Of a DNA stretch of 64,000 bases, positions 50,039-58,874 are shown in pieces. A program made the translations under genes and the position numbers. Each line of letters begins with the position of its first letter. The first letter of the stretch is position 1. The notes under the pieces are model-generated. The model ran no database searches. It had not been told where the DNA came from and was given only the letters and a program-made list of their open reading frames with translations. Origin of the DNA: Chryseobacterium aurantiacum (GTDB taxonomy: Bacteria > Bacteroidota > Bacteroidia > Flavobacteriales > Weeksellaceae); assembly GCF_003020585.1 (NCBI RefSeq), contig NZ_PXUE01000004.1, positions 186,001-250,000 of the forward strand, in the 5' to 3' direction.

Positions 50039-51082
50039 TTATTTTTCTTCCAACTCTTCTTTCTTATCTTCTTCTTTTTCAGGGAAGATAACAGATAAAA
50101 GAACCGAGATTACCAATACTCCTCCTACAATTCCTAAGGAAATAGGTGATGGAATATGGATCCAAGGGGCAATAAGCATTTTAACTCCAATAAAGGAAAG
50201 GATAATAGCCAATCCGTATGGAAGTTTGCTGAACATGTGAATAAAGTTAGCCAGTAGGAAATACAATGATCTAAGTCCTAAAATAGCAAAGATATTCGAT
50301 GTATAAAGGATGAACGGGTCATTAGAAATTGCAAAAATAGCAGGGATAGAATCTACTGCAAAAAGAACGTCTGTAAATTCGATAACCCCAACTACTACCA
50401 AAAGAGGAGTTGCCATTTTGATTCCGTTCTGCATGGTGAAGAATTTATCTCCATCATAGTTATCAGAAACTTTCCAGAAGCTTTTAATTAATCTTGCTCC
50501 GGCCGTATTGCTGTAATCTTCATCATCATCATCGCCACCGTCTCCCCATGACTTGATTCCCGCATATACAAGGAATAAACCAAACAGGGTCATTACCACA
50601 TTAATTTTAACTACTTCTCCGAAGATAGTCATATCAGGAAGATAAGTAAGGTTAATTAATCCTACACCGGCAAAAATAAATATTGCTCTGAAGATCAACG
50701 CACCAATGATTCCCCAAAAAAGAACCTTATGATGGAGAAATTTCGGAACCTTAAAGAAACCGAAAACAAGGATAAATACGAAGAGGTTATCCACAGAAAG
50801 AGCTTTCTCAATCCAATAGGCAGCCTGATACTGTGTAAATTTCTCTATTGCCAATGCGTGGCTTTCAGGGGTTCCGTCTGTATTGAATACCCAATACACG
50901 ACTCCTGAGAATACCATAGAAAGCGAGATCCATACAACAGACCAGATGGTTGCCTCCTTGGAAGATACTTCATGACTTTTTTTGTTGAAGACTCCTAAGT
51001 CCAGGAGTAGCATGATAACCACTGTTATCGCAAATCCCCACACCAGGCCAGGGTGCAGTTCTAAAATACTTTGATGTTCCAC
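50039..51082 (-). CDS. TerC-family integral membrane protein
   Basis: TerC/Alx-type protein, now linked to manganese export and metal loading of exported enzymes. I start at GTG 51082 (347 residues, VEHQSILELHPGLVWG...), since the longer frame to 51130 needs a TTG codon with an atypical peptide. About nine membrane helices. Signature segments: VIMLLLDLGVFNKKSHEVSSKEA, YWIEKALSVDNLFVFILVF and VVGVIEFTDVLFAVDSIPAIFAI (acidic residues inside helices, likely metal ligands). The long EEDKKEELEE tail is charged. Last gene of the Ter operon; start uncertain, identity firm. Confidence 0.85.
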   Translation of the reverse strand: MEHQSILELHPGLVWGFAITVVIMLLLDLGVFNKKSHEVSSKEATIWSVVWISLSMVFSGVVYWVFNTDGTPESHALAIEKFTQYQAAYWIEKALSVDNLFVFILVFGFFKVPKFLHHKVLFWGIIGALIFRAIFIFAGVGLINLTYLPDMTIFGEVVKINVVMTLFGLFLVYAGIKSWGDGGDDDDEDYSNTAGARLIKSFWKVSDNYDGDKFFTMQNGIKMATPLLVVVGVIEFTDVLFAVDSIPAIFAISNDPFILYTSNIFAILGLRSLYFLLANFIHMFSKLPYGLAIILSFIGVKMLIAPWIHIPSPISLGIVGGVLVISVLLSVIFPEKEEDKKEELEEK

Positions 51083-51168
51083 TTGAGTTATGTTATTATA
51101 TGATAAAAGCAATAGATGTACAGAGTACAAATATTGCTATTTTATTTACCTTTTTGATTTATAAATGA

Positions 51169-51777
51169 TTATAAATAATTCATCTGTACCGTTTGGATGG
51201 TCTGCTCAAGCTTTCTGTCCGCTGTAGGATCTCCGATAGCATTGAATTTCCATTCTCCGTTTCTTCTATAAAAAACTCCCATTACCATAGCAACGTGTCC
51301 TTTGAAAGAGGCATCATTTGCGATGTCATATTTAGCAAAAACTTCTTTTACATTGGTAGGAGTTCCCTCATAAATACGGATAGAAGCAAAAGGAATAGTT
51401 CCGAAATCCTGCCCTTGATAGCTGTTTAGCACCAATGCAACATGGTCTACATTTGGCTCAAGGTTACTGAAGTCTACCGTGATAACTTCGTTATCCAATC
51501 CATCATCACCATTTACATCACCTGTAAGGTCGTCTCCGCTGTGTCTTACAGATCCGTTTCTGGATTTCAGATTACCAAAGTAAACTACCTCTGTAACATT
51601 TTTGTTGGAATCATACAAAATACAGCTTCCATCTAAGTCTACTGCTTCTTTTTTAGTTCCGAAAAGGCCTTTTTTTTCAATTGCTCCCCAGTTGATTCCT
51701 ACACAAGCTTGGGAAAGCTCAGCTCCGTTTTCTTTTTTAAGGTTGATTCTCTGACCTTTTTGTAAGTTGATAGCCAT
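51169..51777 (-). CDS. TerD-family protein 2
   Basis: A 202-residue TerD-fold protein. It opens with MAINLQKGQRINLKKENG, the shared TerD start, then CVGINWGAIEKKGLFGTKKEAVDLDGSCILYD with the DLD calcium-binding pair, HSGDDLTGDVNGDDGLDNEVITVDFSNLEP, and YRRNGEWKFNAIGDPTADRKL. Compared with the TerD at 53927 it has a longer first loop (KKGLFGTKK) and resembles the TerX/TerZ-like branch. Predicted cytosolic or membrane-surface Ca2+-binding component of the Ter stress complex. Confidence 0.88.
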   Translation of the reverse strand: MAINLQKGQRINLKKENGAELSQACVGINWGAIEKKGLFGTKKEAVDLDGSCILYDSNKNVTEVVYFGNLKSRNGSVRHSGDDLTGDVNGDDGLDNEVITVDFSNLEPNVDHVALVLNSYQGQDFGTIPFASIRIYEGTPTNVKEVFAKYDIANDASFKGHVAMVMGVFYRRNGEWKFNAIGDPTADRKLEQTIQTVQMNYL

Positions 51778-51787
51778 CTTTTTATGT

Positions 51788-52735
51788 TTAGTTGTTATTC
51801 AAATTCAAATTAAGCATTGCACGCAGAATATTTGTTTCTTCATCAAAAGCGAATATTTTGCTCATAATATCTATATTTTCCAGATTTCTGATATAGTCTT
51901 TCAAAACTCCCTCTACTTCTATGGGCAGGTTTCGTTTTCTTTCGTTCATACTATTTTCCAGCTGCTCATTCTTTGTTTTAAGCTGATCGATAATAGCACT
52001 CTGATTCGACTGGTTTTCAGAGACATCAAGCTTATCCAGTTCCTTGTCGAAAAGATAAAGCTTTTTATCATCAATATCGAAAATAAAATAATCATCAGAC
52101 TGAAAGATTTTGAAAAGCTCATATTCATGGATTCCGATGAGGTAACCACAAACAAAACGGACTTTAAATCCTTGTATATTTAGTCTCCCCAAGAGCTTCC
52201 TTTCAATGGAATAATCTTTATACTGATAGGCCGGAAAATTTCCAATCTTCAGCAGTGATTCATCTGCTTCTGTTCTATAAAACTCCTGAGCATATTTCTT
52301 ATGAAAATACAGTACATTATCCCAATTGACCGTAAAAATATCTTCTGTAAGGTCTTTATACAAAGCTTTCAAATGTTGGGAAAATACACCGCTGTACATT
52401 TTCCTGTCGGTCTGAAAACTATCTACCCGTCTTTCTTCAAAGCCTTCAATATACTTTTTGTTGATGTCAATTTCATTAATGACAGTCAACATATCATTTT
52501 CTTTCTGTCTTTTAATTTTAGTAAGCAATTCAATGAGGCTGTCGGTATACTGGAGGTGGAAAAGTTCCAACTTATTGTAATCTAAGGCTGCATTTTCCTG
52601 AAACAGATTGTGGATAATATCTGTTTTGATATAAATTGATATGATATCAATATGTTCAAAAAAATTAGCCAGAAGCTTAAGTCTTGTTAATCTTCTTTTG
52701 CTTTGTGACAATATGGTTGCTGCATCTCCCTCCAC
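51788..52735 (-). CDS. Hypothetical protein in the Ter operon
   Basis: An unrecognised 315-residue protein starting at GTG 52735 (MEGDAATILSQSK). Residues 1-110 are helical and charged, and residues 230-280 (NQSNQSAIIDQLKTKNEQLENSMNERKRN) form a likely coiled coil; the centre (YFIFDIDDKKLYLFDKELDKLD) is beta-rich. No signal peptide, membrane helix or enzyme motif. It sits between TelA and TerD, 10 bases from the latter and 16 bases after TelA, so it is cotranscribed and probably a structural or adaptor part of the same system. Confidence 0.65.
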   Translation of the reverse strand: MEGDAATILSQSKRRLTRLKLLANFFEHIDIISIYIKTDIIHNLFQENAALDYNKLELFHLQYTDSLIELLTKIKRQKENDMLTVINEIDINKKYIEGFEERRVDSFQTDRKMYSGVFSQHLKALYKDLTEDIFTVNWDNVLYFHKKYAQEFYRTEADESLLKIGNFPAYQYKDYSIERKLLGRLNIQGFKVRFVCGYLIGIHEYELFKIFQSDDYFIFDIDDKKLYLFDKELDKLDVSENQSNQSAIIDQLKTKNEQLENSMNERKRNLPIEVEGVLKDYIRNLENIDIMSKIFAFDEETNILRAMLNLNLNNN

Positions 52736-52751
52736 CTTTGTATCCTATAAA

Positions 52752-53921
52752 TTAACCTCTGACATTCGCTTTTAATTCATGCTCCAATGTCTGAAGATCC
52801 TGATCAAGTTTTCTTCTGTTATCAGCTCCTTGTTTCTGGATCTGTTTTACTTCATTTAAAGTATTGATTAACATTGAAGTTGTTTCTCTCAATGTTTCTA
52901 CAGACACAATCGTTTGCTCATTGGCTCTGGCTACATTTACAGAGTTCTGACCAAGACGTTCTGCATTCTTTCTTAAGATCTCTTCTGTAGTAGCAGATAC
53001 TTTCTGCTGGATTTCAATATTCTGCTGCTGTCTGTACATGGCAACGGCAAGAGAAAGCTGGTTTTTCCATACAGGAAGAGTTGTGGTAAGAATGGTCTGT
53101 GCTTTTTCTGCAATAGAAACGTTGTTATTCTGTACCAGTCTGATCTGTGGAAGCGACTGCATCATAATGACACGTACTACCTTAAGATCAGCCATTCTTC
53201 TGTCTAATCTTGCAATAAAATCTCTTTTATCTGCAATCTGATAATCCTGGAAACTTTGAGGGTTGGCTTCCATTTCTGCAAGTTCCACCGCTGCTCTTTC
53301 CATTCTTATGTTTCCTGCAATCACAAGATCTTCGATCTGCTTAATGGAGTTTACATTACTTTCAAAGATTGTCTGCAAAACAGCATTATCCTTTGTAGAA
53401 GTAATGATTCCTGCATTTACTTTATAAGAGATTTGCTCAATATTATTGATAATTTTATCATATTTTGCAAACAAATTTTCCACCTGAGTAATTACTTTCT
53501 TCATGAATGGCAATTTGCTCAGGAAGCTTTTAACTTTATTTCCGTGAAGCTCATCTACATCTACATAGTTAAGCTCTACCAATAAGTCATTAATAAGTCC
53601 ACCTACTTCTCCTGAGTTTGATCTTCTTACATTTCCTAAGAAGCTATCACTCTGGTTGGTTAAAGTTTTCTGAAGTTCTGCTCCGAAATTTACAATTGAC
53701 CCCGGATTAGCTTCATCAATAGAGTTGGCAAGAACTTCATATTTCTGACGTTCTTCTGACTGCATCTGAGCCAGGTTTACATTTCCGTCTCTGTCTACCA
53801 GAACCGCTGGTGCTGTATTTTGAACAGGCATGTTCGGGGTAGCCATTGGAGCGGGCTCAAATGTTTTAAGGGGTTCAATTGATCCAAGAGGATCCATTGG
53901 TTGATTTTCTTGATTATCCAT
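52752..53921 (-). CDS. TelA-family toxic anion resistance protein
   Basis: A 389-residue TelA/KlaA family protein, soluble and largely helical. After a Pro-rich disordered N-terminus (about 1-40) come ANSIDEANPGSIVNFGAELQKTL, LPFMKKVITQVENLFAKYDKIINNIEQI, RRMADLKVVRVIMMQSLPQIRLVQ, VWKNQLSLAVAMYRQQQNIEIQQKVSATTEEILRKNAERLG and a C-terminal coiled coil. These match TelA proteins throughout. In Ter systems TelA is thought to act with TerD proteins at the membrane; its mechanism is unclear. Neighbours on both sides are TerD-type or operon partners. Confidence 0.92.
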   Translation of the reverse strand: MDNQENQPMDPLGSIEPLKTFEPAPMATPNMPVQNTAPAVLVDRDGNVNLAQMQSEERQKYEVLANSIDEANPGSIVNFGAELQKTLTNQSDSFLGNVRRSNSGEVGGLINDLLVELNYVDVDELHGNKVKSFLSKLPFMKKVITQVENLFAKYDKIINNIEQISYKVNAGIITSTKDNAVLQTIFESNVNSIKQIEDLVIAGNIRMERAAVELAEMEANPQSFQDYQIADKRDFIARLDRRMADLKVVRVIMMQSLPQIRLVQNNNVSIAEKAQTILTTTLPVWKNQLSLAVAMYRQQQNIEIQQKVSATTEEILRKNAERLGQNSVNVARANEQTIVSVETLRETTSMLINTLNEVKQIQKQGADNRRKLDQDLQTLEHELKANVRG

Positions 53922-53926
53922 GATGA

Positions 53927-54484
53927 TTACTTCTGATAAATTGATACAAATTTGTCAAGGCCGTCTCTTTGTCCTGCCCCAACAGCTTCAAATTTCCATT
54001 CTCCGTTTCTGTTGTAGATTCTTCCGAATTCTACTGCAGTTTCGATTGAGAAATCTTCATCTAATTCATATTTTAAGATTTCTTCATTCGTATCGGTATT
54101 GAAGATTCTGATAAAAGAATTTCTTACCTGCCCAAAGTTCTGTTTTCTTGCATCTGCTTCATGGATGGTTACCACTACGGTAATTTCCTTGATAGCATCA
54201 TCAATTTTTGTAAGATCAATTTTGATTTGCTCATCATCTCCAGCTCCTTCACCTGTAAGATTATCTCCTGTATGAATTACTGATTTGTCCGGAGATTCAA
54301 GGTTATTATAAAAAATAAAGTGATTATCTGAAACTAATTTTTTGTCGTCGCCCAACAAAAATAAAGATGCATCAAGATCGAACCCAGTTCCTGTAGAAGT
54401 ATTATTGATATCCCATCCTAAACCTACAGTAAATTTAGGTGCGTTAATATTTTCTCTTTGTCCTTTTTGTAAGTTAATAGCCAT
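53927..54484 (-). CDS. terD: TerD-family protein 1
   Basis: A 185-residue canonical TerD: MAINLQKGQREN, FTVGLGWDINNTSTGTGFDLDASLFLL (the DLDAS calcium site), IFYNNLESPDKSVIHTGDNLTGEGAGDDEQIKIDL, VVVTIHEADARKQNFGQVRNSFIRI and the RNGEWKFEAVGAG end. All calcium-binding acidic residues are present. It overlaps the end of the upstream phosphoribosyltransferase gene by 11 bases and ends 5 bases before the TelA gene, showing tight translational linkage within the operon. Confidence 0.93.
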   Translation of the reverse strand: MAINLQKGQRENINAPKFTVGLGWDINNTSTGTGFDLDASLFLLGDDKKLVSDNHFIFYNNLESPDKSVIHTGDNLTGEGAGDDEQIKIDLTKIDDAIKEITVVVTIHEADARKQNFGQVRNSFIRIFNTDTNEEILKYELDEDFSIETAVEFGRIYNRNGEWKFEAVGAGQRDGLDKFVSIYQK

Positions 54485-55298
54485 AATATAATTCCGTTTG
54501 TGTTAAAGTATTGATGTTATTTTTATATTCTTTTATTAAATGATAATTGTTACTGATGGCAAGCTCCAAAAGGAGGTCCATCTGTCCCTTCTTTACTTTA
54601 GACGTAAGATAGTCAAAATTACTTGAATCCAGGCCTAAAATATATTTTACAATTCTTGTATTGAATTCAAAACTTGGCTTATTCATTACTTCTGCAATGT
54701 GGTGTATATTTTTAACAGCATAGTAATTGAAAAAGTTTTCAATTTTAGGATCAAGCTCAAAATTCATCAGCTCAGCATAGTATAGAAAGACAAAATCTGC
54801 CTTTACATCATATTCATCCAGGATTTTGTGTACCGTATATTCATGACTTCCCGTAATTTTTATATCGTCTATAAAAATACAAAGTTTTCCTCGTAAAAAG
54901 TCCTTGTCAATATAATAAGTATCATTGGATATCAGATTTTTGCGGTCCTCAAAATTAAGGTTTCCATAATCTGTAATATAGGTGTGATTTCTGTTGATTT
55001 TTGATAAAATACTAGACTTATGTCCTTTCTGAAAAAGATAAAAATCCAAATGTTTTTTAAAATAAAAACATAAGAAGTTAGAAGCAGTAGGAATAGCCAT
55101 ATACGGACTTGGAAGTACTACGATCTCTTTACCCGTGTGTAAAAGTTCTTCATTTTCGGAAATAAATCCCTCGAATAATTCTTTTGCAAATTTTTCAGCA
55201 TACGACTTATCGCCATACTTAAAATAGCTGTATTCTGCAGGTGAGAATGTAAACTCATCTGCTGAATGAATGCGGTGTAAGCTGTATCTTTTATTCAT
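54474..55298 (-). CDS. Ter-associated phosphoribosyltransferase-like protein
   Basis: A 274-residue protein with a type I phosphoribosyltransferase core: the PRPP loop reads LCIFIDDIKITGSHEYTVHK (near 137-156), and EIVVLPSPYMAIPTASNFLCFYFK (near 63-86) fits the earlier flexible-loop region. In many bacteria Ter clusters carry PRTase, HAD and ATP-grasp genes proposed to make a nucleoside-like metabolite; here the HAD is 8 bases upstream and TerD overlaps downstream. No ATP-grasp gene is in the cluster. Substrate unknown. A C-terminal helical extension (about 200-274) is unassigned. Confidence 0.8.
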   Translation of the reverse strand: MNKRYSLHRIHSADEFTFSPAEYSYFKYGDKSYAEKFAKELFEGFISENEELLHTGKEIVVLPSPYMAIPTASNFLCFYFKKHLDFYLFQKGHKSSILSKINRNHTYITDYGNLNFEDRKNLISNDTYYIDKDFLRGKLCIFIDDIKITGSHEYTVHKILDEYDVKADFVFLYYAELMNFELDPKIENFFNYYAVKNIHHIAEVMNKPSFEFNTRIVKYILGLDSSNFDYLTSKVKKGQMDLLLELAISNNYHLIKEYKNNINTLTQTELYYGY

Positions 55299-55306
55299 GT
55301 TTATTT

Positions 55307-55975
55307 TTAGTGTTTAAGTAAATGTGCACTGAAACCAAAGTCTCTTGCTCCTTTATAATCAGCAACCGGATTGTCTCCGATGTGTAAAATCTGACTCATT
55401 GGTAACTCCTGATCTTTAATGTTATTTTTCACTTCCTGAAAAATAAGTGGGTTCGGTTTGGAACAGTTCATCTCATCAGAATAAATGTGAAAATCTATAT
55501 ACTGATCCAAATTTTCATGAACCAGAAACTTTCGCATTGTTTTTCCTTTAATAAACCCGGTATTGCTTAGGATATTAATTGTCTTTCCCTGATTTTTAAT
55601 TTTATCAAAAAAATCATGAATATTCTCAAATATGACAACCGGTTTATATTCTAAGAACAGGTCTTCACTTTTTACATAAAACTCATTCAGTTTCTCTTTA
55701 TTTAAAAGCTTTACATCTACATCCAATGCCCCCAAAATCATAAGATAAATCTCAAAAGTATCTATATTCCCTCCTGTAACCTCATTAATGGTATTGCAGA
55801 GATCGTCATAATATTTTACGGTTTTTGCAACTTCATCTATCGGTTTATCTACTTTAAAAAATGAGGAGAACAGCTCAACTCTTTTTGTTTTAAATTCAGG
55901 ATGAGATTTTATTAGGGTAAGCCACAGGTCAAAAGAAAAATGACAGTGGTTGTGAATGTCGATATCTGTTTTCAA
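55307..55975 (-). CDS. Ter-associated HAD-superfamily hydrolase
   Basis: A 222-residue HAD protein and first gene of the Ter operon. Motif I is FSFDLWLTLI (near 13-22): the nucleophile Asp is kept but the usual second Asp (DxD) is Trp, as in haloacid-dehalogenase-like HADs and unlike standard phosphatases. Motif II is ILSNTG, motif III CSKPNPLIF, motif IV HIGDNPVADYKGA. The cap is helical. The start codon appears to be TTG at 55975; no in-frame ATG is nearby. With the PRTase it probably belongs to a metabolite pathway. Confidence 0.82.
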   Translation of the reverse strand: MKTDIDIHNHCHFSFDLWLTLIKSHPEFKTKRVELFSSFFKVDKPIDEVAKTVKYYDDLCNTINEVTGGNIDTFEIYLMILGALDVDVKLLNKEKLNEFYVKSEDLFLEYKPVVIFENIHDFFDKIKNQGKTINILSNTGFIKGKTMRKFLVHENLDQYIDFHIYSDEMNCSKPNPLIFQEVKNNIKDQELPMSQILHIGDNPVADYKGARDFGFSAHLLKH

Positions 55976-56066
55976 TATGTTTTAAGTTAAAAGTTTTTAT
56001 TTAGCTTTCTTGAAAAAGATTTAAAATTTTTTAATCATCAACAAGTGTTTAGTTTTCTATTCTTCC

Positions 56067-56074
56067 CAAAGATA
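56067..56074 (-). promoter_or_regulatory. -7 box of the Ter operon
   Basis: Minus-strand TATCTTTG, giving an untranslated leader of about 85 bases before the HAD start at 55975. Confidence 0.55.
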
Positions 56075-56146
56075 AAATTTTTATCATAAATGCATACCTT
56101 TAGTTTTCTGTTTTAAGATATTTTATGATTTGAGGAAGCCTGAAGC

Positions 56147-56184
56147 AAAAACAAGGACCATAAAATAAATTATGATCCTTGTTT
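56147..56184 (-). terminator. Terminator of the SulP gene
   Basis: AAACAAGGACCATAA and TTATGATCCTTGTTT pair with one mismatch; the A run at the left is a U tract on the minus strand. Confidence 0.75.
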
Positions 56185-56251
56185 AATTATTGTAGATTTT
56201 TTATTGTGAATCGTTCACCCTTATTTCACACTGCTTGTTAATTTTTATCTT

Positions 56252-57790
56252 CTATTTTTCCGGCATTACCTTGTATGTAGGATCTTCCTGTATATTAACT
56301 TCTACAACGGCTTCTGCATTTTTCAGCATTTTGCGGCAATCTTCGCTGAGATGGCGAAGAAAGACTGTTTTTCCTTGCTGCTTGTAGCGTTTTGACAATT
56401 TATCCAAAGCATCAATGGCACTCATATCCACAATACGGCTTTCTTTAAAGTCTATAACCACTTCATCAGGGTCATTCATGGGATCGAACTTGTCTGCAAA
56501 AGCTGTAGCTGAACCAAAAAACAAGGGACCATATATTTCGTAATGCTTTACTCCATGCTCATCCTCGTATTTTTTGGCTCGGATTCTTTTGGCGTTATCC
56601 CAGGCAAAAACCAAGGCTGCGATAATTACTCCTACCAGTACTGCCAAGGCCAGATTATGTAAAACAACAGTGATAAGGGCTACTGTAACGCCAACAAATA
56701 TATCCGACTTCGGCATTTTATTTACAATTCTGATGGAAACCCACTGAAAGGTACTTATGGCAACCATCATCATTACTCCCACCAATGCTGCCATAGGAAT
56801 TTTTTCAATAATTGGAGCTCCGAAAAGAATGATCATTAAAATCATAAGGGAGGCTATAATCCCTGACAGCCTTGCTCGGGAACCCGCATTAAGATTCACC
56901 AAGGTTTGCGCAACCATAGCACAACCACCCATTCCACCGAAAAAACCGTTGGTAATATTCGCCAATCCCTGAGCTACTGATTCTTTATTTGCATTTCCTT
57001 TTGAATTGGTAATTTCATCTACCATAGATAGGGTTAAAAGAGATTCAATAAGCCCTACACCTGCCATGATGAGTGCATAAGGAAAAATAATCTGCAAGGT
57101 ATCAATAGAAAAAGGAACCTGAGGAATATGAAAACTTGGAAGATTGCCACTGATATGGGCAATATCCGCCACTGTTTTGGTTGGGATATTAAAGCCTAAA
57201 ACCACTGCAAATATTACAATAATTGCTGCTAAAGACGCAGGAATTGCCTTGGTGAGTTTAGGAAAAAAATATACGACCGCAATGGTAAGGGCCGTTAAAC
57301 CCGCCATAATATATAATGGAGCCCCCTGCAGCCAGCTTACTACTCCATTGCTGTCTGTAATTTTAAATTGTTCGACCTGCGCCATAAAAATGATGATCGC
57401 CAAACCATTTAAAAAGCCGTACATAACCGGTTGCGGAATAAGCCTAACAAATTTTCCTAATTTAAAAATACCTACCAGCATCTGAAGAATTCCCGCCAAT
57501 GCTACAGTAGCAAAAAGGTAGTCTATTCCGTGGGATTTTATCAGGGCAATGAGTACAACAATGGTAGCTCCTGCTCCTCCTGACACCATTCCCGGGCGTC
57601 CACCCAAAATAGCTGTTATCAACCCCATCAGACAGGCAGCATAAAGTCCTGTGAGCGGAGAAAGTCCTGCCAGTATTGCAAATGAAAGAGATTCCGGAAT
57701 CATGGTCATTGCAACGGTAAAGCCTGCCAGCAATTCGTTTTTATAATTAATTTTCTTCGAGAAATCGAATAAGCTTATGGTATTTTTCAT
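56252..57790 (-). CDS. SulP-family anion transporter with STAS domain
   Basis: A 512-residue inner-membrane transporter of the SulP/SLC26 family (sulfate, bicarbonate or other anions). The N-terminal half has 10-12+ membrane helices with AGFTVAMTMIPESLSFAILAGLSPLTGLYAACLMGL, the SulP signature, and GGRPGMVSGGAGATIVVL. The C-terminal ~110 residues are a STAS regulatory domain (VVIDFKESRIVDMSAIDALDKLSKRYKQQGKTVFLRHLS). Substrate is not inferable; sulfate-transporter-family bicarbonate or nitrate use is possible. The promoter (57798-57805) is followed almost at once by the ATG. Confidence 0.92.
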   Translation of the reverse strand: MKNTISLFDFSKKINYKNELLAGFTVAMTMIPESLSFAILAGLSPLTGLYAACLMGLITAILGGRPGMVSGGAGATIVVLIALIKSHGIDYLFATVALAGILQMLVGIFKLGKFVRLIPQPVMYGFLNGLAIIIFMAQVEQFKITDSNGVVSWLQGAPLYIMAGLTALTIAVVYFFPKLTKAIPASLAAIIVIFAVVLGFNIPTKTVADIAHISGNLPSFHIPQVPFSIDTLQIIFPYALIMAGVGLIESLLTLSMVDEITNSKGNANKESVAQGLANITNGFFGGMGGCAMVAQTLVNLNAGSRARLSGIIASLMILMIILFGAPIIEKIPMAALVGVMMMVAISTFQWVSIRIVNKMPKSDIFVGVTVALITVVLHNLALAVLVGVIIAALVFAWDNAKRIRAKKYEDEHGVKHYEIYGPLFFGSATAFADKFDPMNDPDEVVIDFKESRIVDMSAIDALDKLSKRYKQQGKTVFLRHLSEDCRKMLKNAEAVVEVNIQEDPTYKVMPEK

Positions 57791-57797
57791 TGAGCTG

Positions 57798-57829
57798 CAA
57801 AGGTATATACTTGGCGAATGGTAAGCAAT
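57798..57829 (-). promoter_or_regulatory. Promoter of the SulP gene
   Basis: Minus-strand TACCTTTG (57798-57805) with ATTG (57826-57829) 20 bases upstream. The ATG at 57790 is so close that the mRNA is nearly leaderless. Confidence 0.55.
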
Positions 57830-58119
57830 TTTTTATTCTGTTTCTCACATCGCAATTTCACCCATTGGAATAATTCACACATCTGTTCAAATACTATGTT
57901 AATTTTAATTAAAATTACTACATAAACAAACTTTTTTATATTTCTCTTGGTTATAGGTTCTTATTTTTGTTTAAATTTGAAAACAATTAAGCAGATTATT
58001 AGGTACTAAACACAATATTCTAAGCATAAAAAACTGGTTGTCAACACATATACAATCATACAATAAATAAAAGCTGAATGTAAATAAAATTGCATCAAGA
58101 AGCTTTAATAGGTTATATA

Positions 58120-58275
58120 TTATTTACACAAATGGTAGAAAAAAGAAGTTTGAAAAAGAAGAAGAGTTATAAACCCATTGAGAATAAGCAATATGCCTAA
58201 AAGTGCTTCAAAGTGACAACAAGCACGTCCTTTTTTAGATATTAAGCTATCCTGATCCGTTTTTAAAGATTTCAT
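58120..58275 (-). CDS. Possible small membrane protein (51 residues)
   Basis: An open frame too short for routine gene calling. It begins MKSLKTDQDSLISKKG with a Cys-Cys pair (residues 19-20), then one hydrophobic helix (ALLGILLILNGFITLLLF, about 24-41) and ends YHLCK. It is the longest frame in a 640-base gap. A basic N-terminus with one membrane helix is a plausible small-protein layout, but there is no clear promoter or ribosome site, and in DNA this AT-rich such frames arise by chance. Low confidence. Confidence 0.25.
   Translation of the reverse strand: MKSLKTDQDSLISKKGRACCHFEALLGILLILNGFITLLLFQTSFFYHLCK
58203..58237 (+). terminator. Terminator-like hairpin in the SulP-HTH gap
   Basis: GTGCTT (58203-58208) and AAGCAC (58221-58226), a 12-base loop, then CTTTTTT. 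On the plus strand possible -7 boxes TATTTTTG (57962-57969) and TAAATTTG (57972-57979) lie about 230 bases upstream, so a small RNA is possible. The rest of 57830-58434 holds nothing else I can support. Confidence 0.35.
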
Positions 58276-58434
58276 GGTCTTATTTATGGTGTCCTAACCC
58301 CCTTAAATAATCCATTAATTTTTTCGATTTCAAAATTGAGTGAATTATATTTTATAGTTCATAAGTAATATATACTACCTATTTTGCGTTTTCTTATGCA
58401 TAAGTTTTAACAATATAGATAATATTAAATAAAA

Positions 58435-58863
58435 ATGTTATACAAAGAGATCCATATTGGAAAGTTTATTAAAGAGAGGGTTGATGAAAGCGAAATAACA
58501 GTAGAGAGAATATGTAAATTTCTGGGGAAAGATGAAAGTGCTGTGGAAGACATGTACAATACTAGATCAATAGATACAGATCTTCTTCTAAGATGGAGTA
58601 AATTATTGGAATATGATTTCTTCAGGCTCTACAGTTCACATCTTATTCTATATGCGCCACCTGCAGCGGTGAACAAAAATCAGCAGAAATCGGATAAAAT
58701 TCCATATTTCAGAAAAAATATTTATACTCAGGAAATTAAAGAATTTATTATGAAAAGAATTCTTTCCGGTGAAATGACACAAAGCGAAGTTATTAAAGAA
58801 TACTCTATTCCTAAAAGTACTCTTCACAGATGGCTTCAGAAAAGTGATAATACGAACGGATAA
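58435..58863 (+). CDS. Transposase-like helix-turn-helix protein, gene 1 of a pair
   Basis: A 142-residue protein of a family frequent in Chryseobacterium. N-terminal MLYKEIHIGKFIKERVDES and LLLRWSKLLEYDFFRLYSSHLILY form a helical domain resembling a Cro/C1-like fold; the C-terminal ~45 residues (YTQEIKEFIMKRILSGEMTQSEVIKEYSIPKSTLHRWLQ) are a transposase-type (IS3 OrfA-like) helix-turn-helix. There is no catalytic DDE domain or inverted repeat, so I treat it as a domesticated DNA-binding regulator, not an IS. The next gene begins 11 bases downstream and has a matching HTH. Confidence 0.75.
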   Translation: MLYKEIHIGKFIKERVDESEITVERICKFLGKDESAVEDMYNTRSIDTDLLLRWSKLLEYDFFRLYSSHLILYAPPAAVNKNQQKSDKIPYFRKNIYTQEIKEFIMKRILSGEMTQSEVIKEYSIPKSTLHRWLQKSDNTNG

Positions 58864-58874
58864 ATTGGTAAAAA

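Noticed and set aside
58132..58200. 22-residue plus-strand frame starting MVEKRSLKKKK
   Set aside because: Very short, low complexity, and in the same codon register as the opposite-strand 51-residue frame; no separate support.
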